From the NCBI GenBank assembly GCA_029057785.1, contig JAIDZC010000028.1, forward strand, positions 1 to 47,918: a DNA stretch of 47,918 nucleotides. The letters are read 5' to 3'. This DNA is from Anaeroplasmataceae bacterium (GTDB taxonomy: Bacteria > Bacillota_I > Bacilli_A > Acholeplasmatales > Anaeroplasmataceae). A program made the translations under genes and the position numbers. Below, one piece after another: positions 47,158 through 47,918 of the stretch. The notes under the pieces were generated by a model, which was not told the DNA's origin, made no database searches, and worked only from the letters and a program-made list of their open reading frames with translations. The first letter of the stretch is position 1, and every line of letters begins with the position of its first letter.

Positions 47158-47918
47158 GTTTCTTTTATTCTTTTACTCAAATACTCAGGCAATTCCTCTA
47201 AGAACTTATACTTAGAAATTCCCATATTCTTAGTATTTAATAAGGTTGTCCTGCATATAAATCCATCAGCCTCAGGACATAATACTATTCCAATTGTATG
47301 AGAGTCACTTTCAGATTTTATGAAAGTATCTATATAATTGGTATAGAACAATAACTGTCCAATATATTCAGGCTTGAACTTTGTAGTCTTTAATTCTATA
47401 ACTACATAGGCATGAGTAGGAATATGATAGAAGAGTAAATCAATTTCATAAGAATCCTCATTTACCTTTAGCTTATATTTTTCTGAAACAAAGGAGAATC
47501 CATTTCCAAGTTCTAAAATGAACTTAGAAATATTTTGAAGTAAGGTAGCTTGAAGTTCTCTTTCATTCTTGATATGACTAGGATCAATAAAATCAAAAAC
47601 ATAAGTATCCTTAAATAATTCTTTAGTTAGATCAGAATCCTTGTTATCTATGAGATTAGAAGAGGTAGTAGGTTCAACAAGACTTCTTTCATAAGCCTTA
47701 AGCTTAAACTGGTTGAATACCATACTTCTGGACCATCCATTTCTATGAGTTTCATTGATATACCATAACATCTCTTTATGTGAATTAGACTTGGATATGA
47801 TTTCATCTAAAGTAATCCAAGGAATTTGTGCCGCAACTTGAGGCCCAATTTCCATTTCTGCAAAAATTTTAGAAAACCTAGCCATTCTCTTTAAATTACG
47901 TGTTGAATATCCATTCCC
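47151..47918 (-). CDS. DUF1016/YhcG-type PD-(D/E)XK nuclease domain protein (5' part outside window)
   Basis: The frame stays open through the ATG at 47885 to the window end, and the extra residues read GYSTRNLKRMARF. That is the DUF1016 N-terminal GFSxRNLxxMxxF motif, so the true start lies beyond the window. The next segment, VAAQIPWITLDEI...WYINETHRNGWSRSM, is also typical. The C-terminal domain has a PD-(D/E)XK core: the Asp of YEIDLLFYH and Glu-x-Lys of VVIELKTTKFKPEY, followed by the GQLLFYTNYID helix. YhcG-like proteins are predicted nucleases found in variable genome regions, often near restriction-modification genes. Catalytic residues look intact. The visible part is 255 residues. 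Confidence 0.92.
   Translation of the reverse strand, partial: GNGYSTRNLKRMARFSKIFAEMEIGPQVAAQIPWITLDEIISKSNSHKEMLWYINETHRNGWSRSMVFNQFKLKAYERSLVEPTTSSNLIDNKDSDLTKELFKDTYVFDFIDPSHIKNERELQATLLQNISKFILELGNGFSFVSEKYKLKVNEDSYEIDLLFYHIPTHAYVVIELKTTKFKPEYIGQLLFYTNYIDTFIKSESDSHTIGIVLCPEADGFICRTTLLNTKNMGISKYKFLEELPEYLSKRIKETK

Noticed and set aside
47151-47885. Nuclease gene starting at 47885
   Set aside because: The frame is open further upstream and encodes the conserved DUF1016 motif, so this ATG is internal.

Overview
The window is chromosomal DNA from an AT-rich, low-GC Bacillota bacterium, most likely a fermentative, host-associated member of the Bacilli/Erysipelotrichia/RF39-like lineages. The basis is the Firmicute-type gene sets (HprK-Lgt-PpaX-WhiA, SufCDSUB, WalJ-RlmH, Tex), strong AGGAGG ribosome binding sites, and SigA-type promoters with 16-18 nt spacers. 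An oxygen-sensitive class III ribonucleotide reductase points to anaerobic growth. The code is the standard bacterial one: the tRNA-Trp has a CCA anticodon, and TGA ends several clear genes (uvrA, walJ, sufD). The species assignment is inference; no rRNA is present.

Layout. 1-458: tail of a membrane protein gene, a terminator, a possible insertion-sequence end, and tRNA-Trp on the minus strand. 459-5600: a giant protein with a CvpA-like four-helix membrane domain followed by about 12 degenerate repeats of about 85 residues. 5601-8675: the nrdDG operon with a candidate NrdR box over its promoter. 8684-13562: ligA-uvrA. 13591-17897: a five-gene operon (small membrane protein, hprK, an lgt-ppaX gene fusion, whiA, acpS), converging on a DUF378 gene. 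18190-22273: a LolA-like lipoprotein, a cysteine-free thioredoxin-like membrane protein, and tex. 22285-28285 (minus): two translationally coupled giant PrsA-like lipoproteins. 28402-31299: a 30-residue YjcZ-type protein, walJ, rlmH and a MATE transporter. 31332-36221: the uxaBAC hexuronate operon and a DUF1828 gene. 36288-41982: three tandem YcxB-like paralogues (the third truncated), another membrane protein, leuS, and an ArAE transporter fused to an apparently dead HAD domain. 41988-47117: the sufCDSUB operon plus a small membrane protein. 47151-47918 (minus): the 3' part of a DUF1016/YhcG-type PD-(D/E)XK nuclease gene running off the window.

How the genes work together. NrdD/NrdG make deoxynucleotides anaerobically. 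LigA and UvrA serve replication and excision repair. HprK with its pyrophosphatase partner handles HPr-Ser phosphorylation, and Lgt starts lipoprotein maturation. UxaC, UxaB and UxaA turn galacturonate into 2-keto-3-deoxygluconate. SufCDSUB builds the Fe-S clusters that NrdG and other enzymes need. Several large exported or membrane-anchored proteins have no assigned role. The least ordinary items are the CvpA-repeat giant, the PrsA-like giant pair, the Lgt-PpaX fusion and the ArAE-pseudoHAD fusion.

Only two stretches longer than about 300 bases lack a protein gene. 70-458 holds the terminator, IS-like end, tRNA and promoters. 5601-5914 holds a terminator and nrd promoter elements. No rRNA, CRISPR array, intact mobile element, prophage or riboswitch was recognised.
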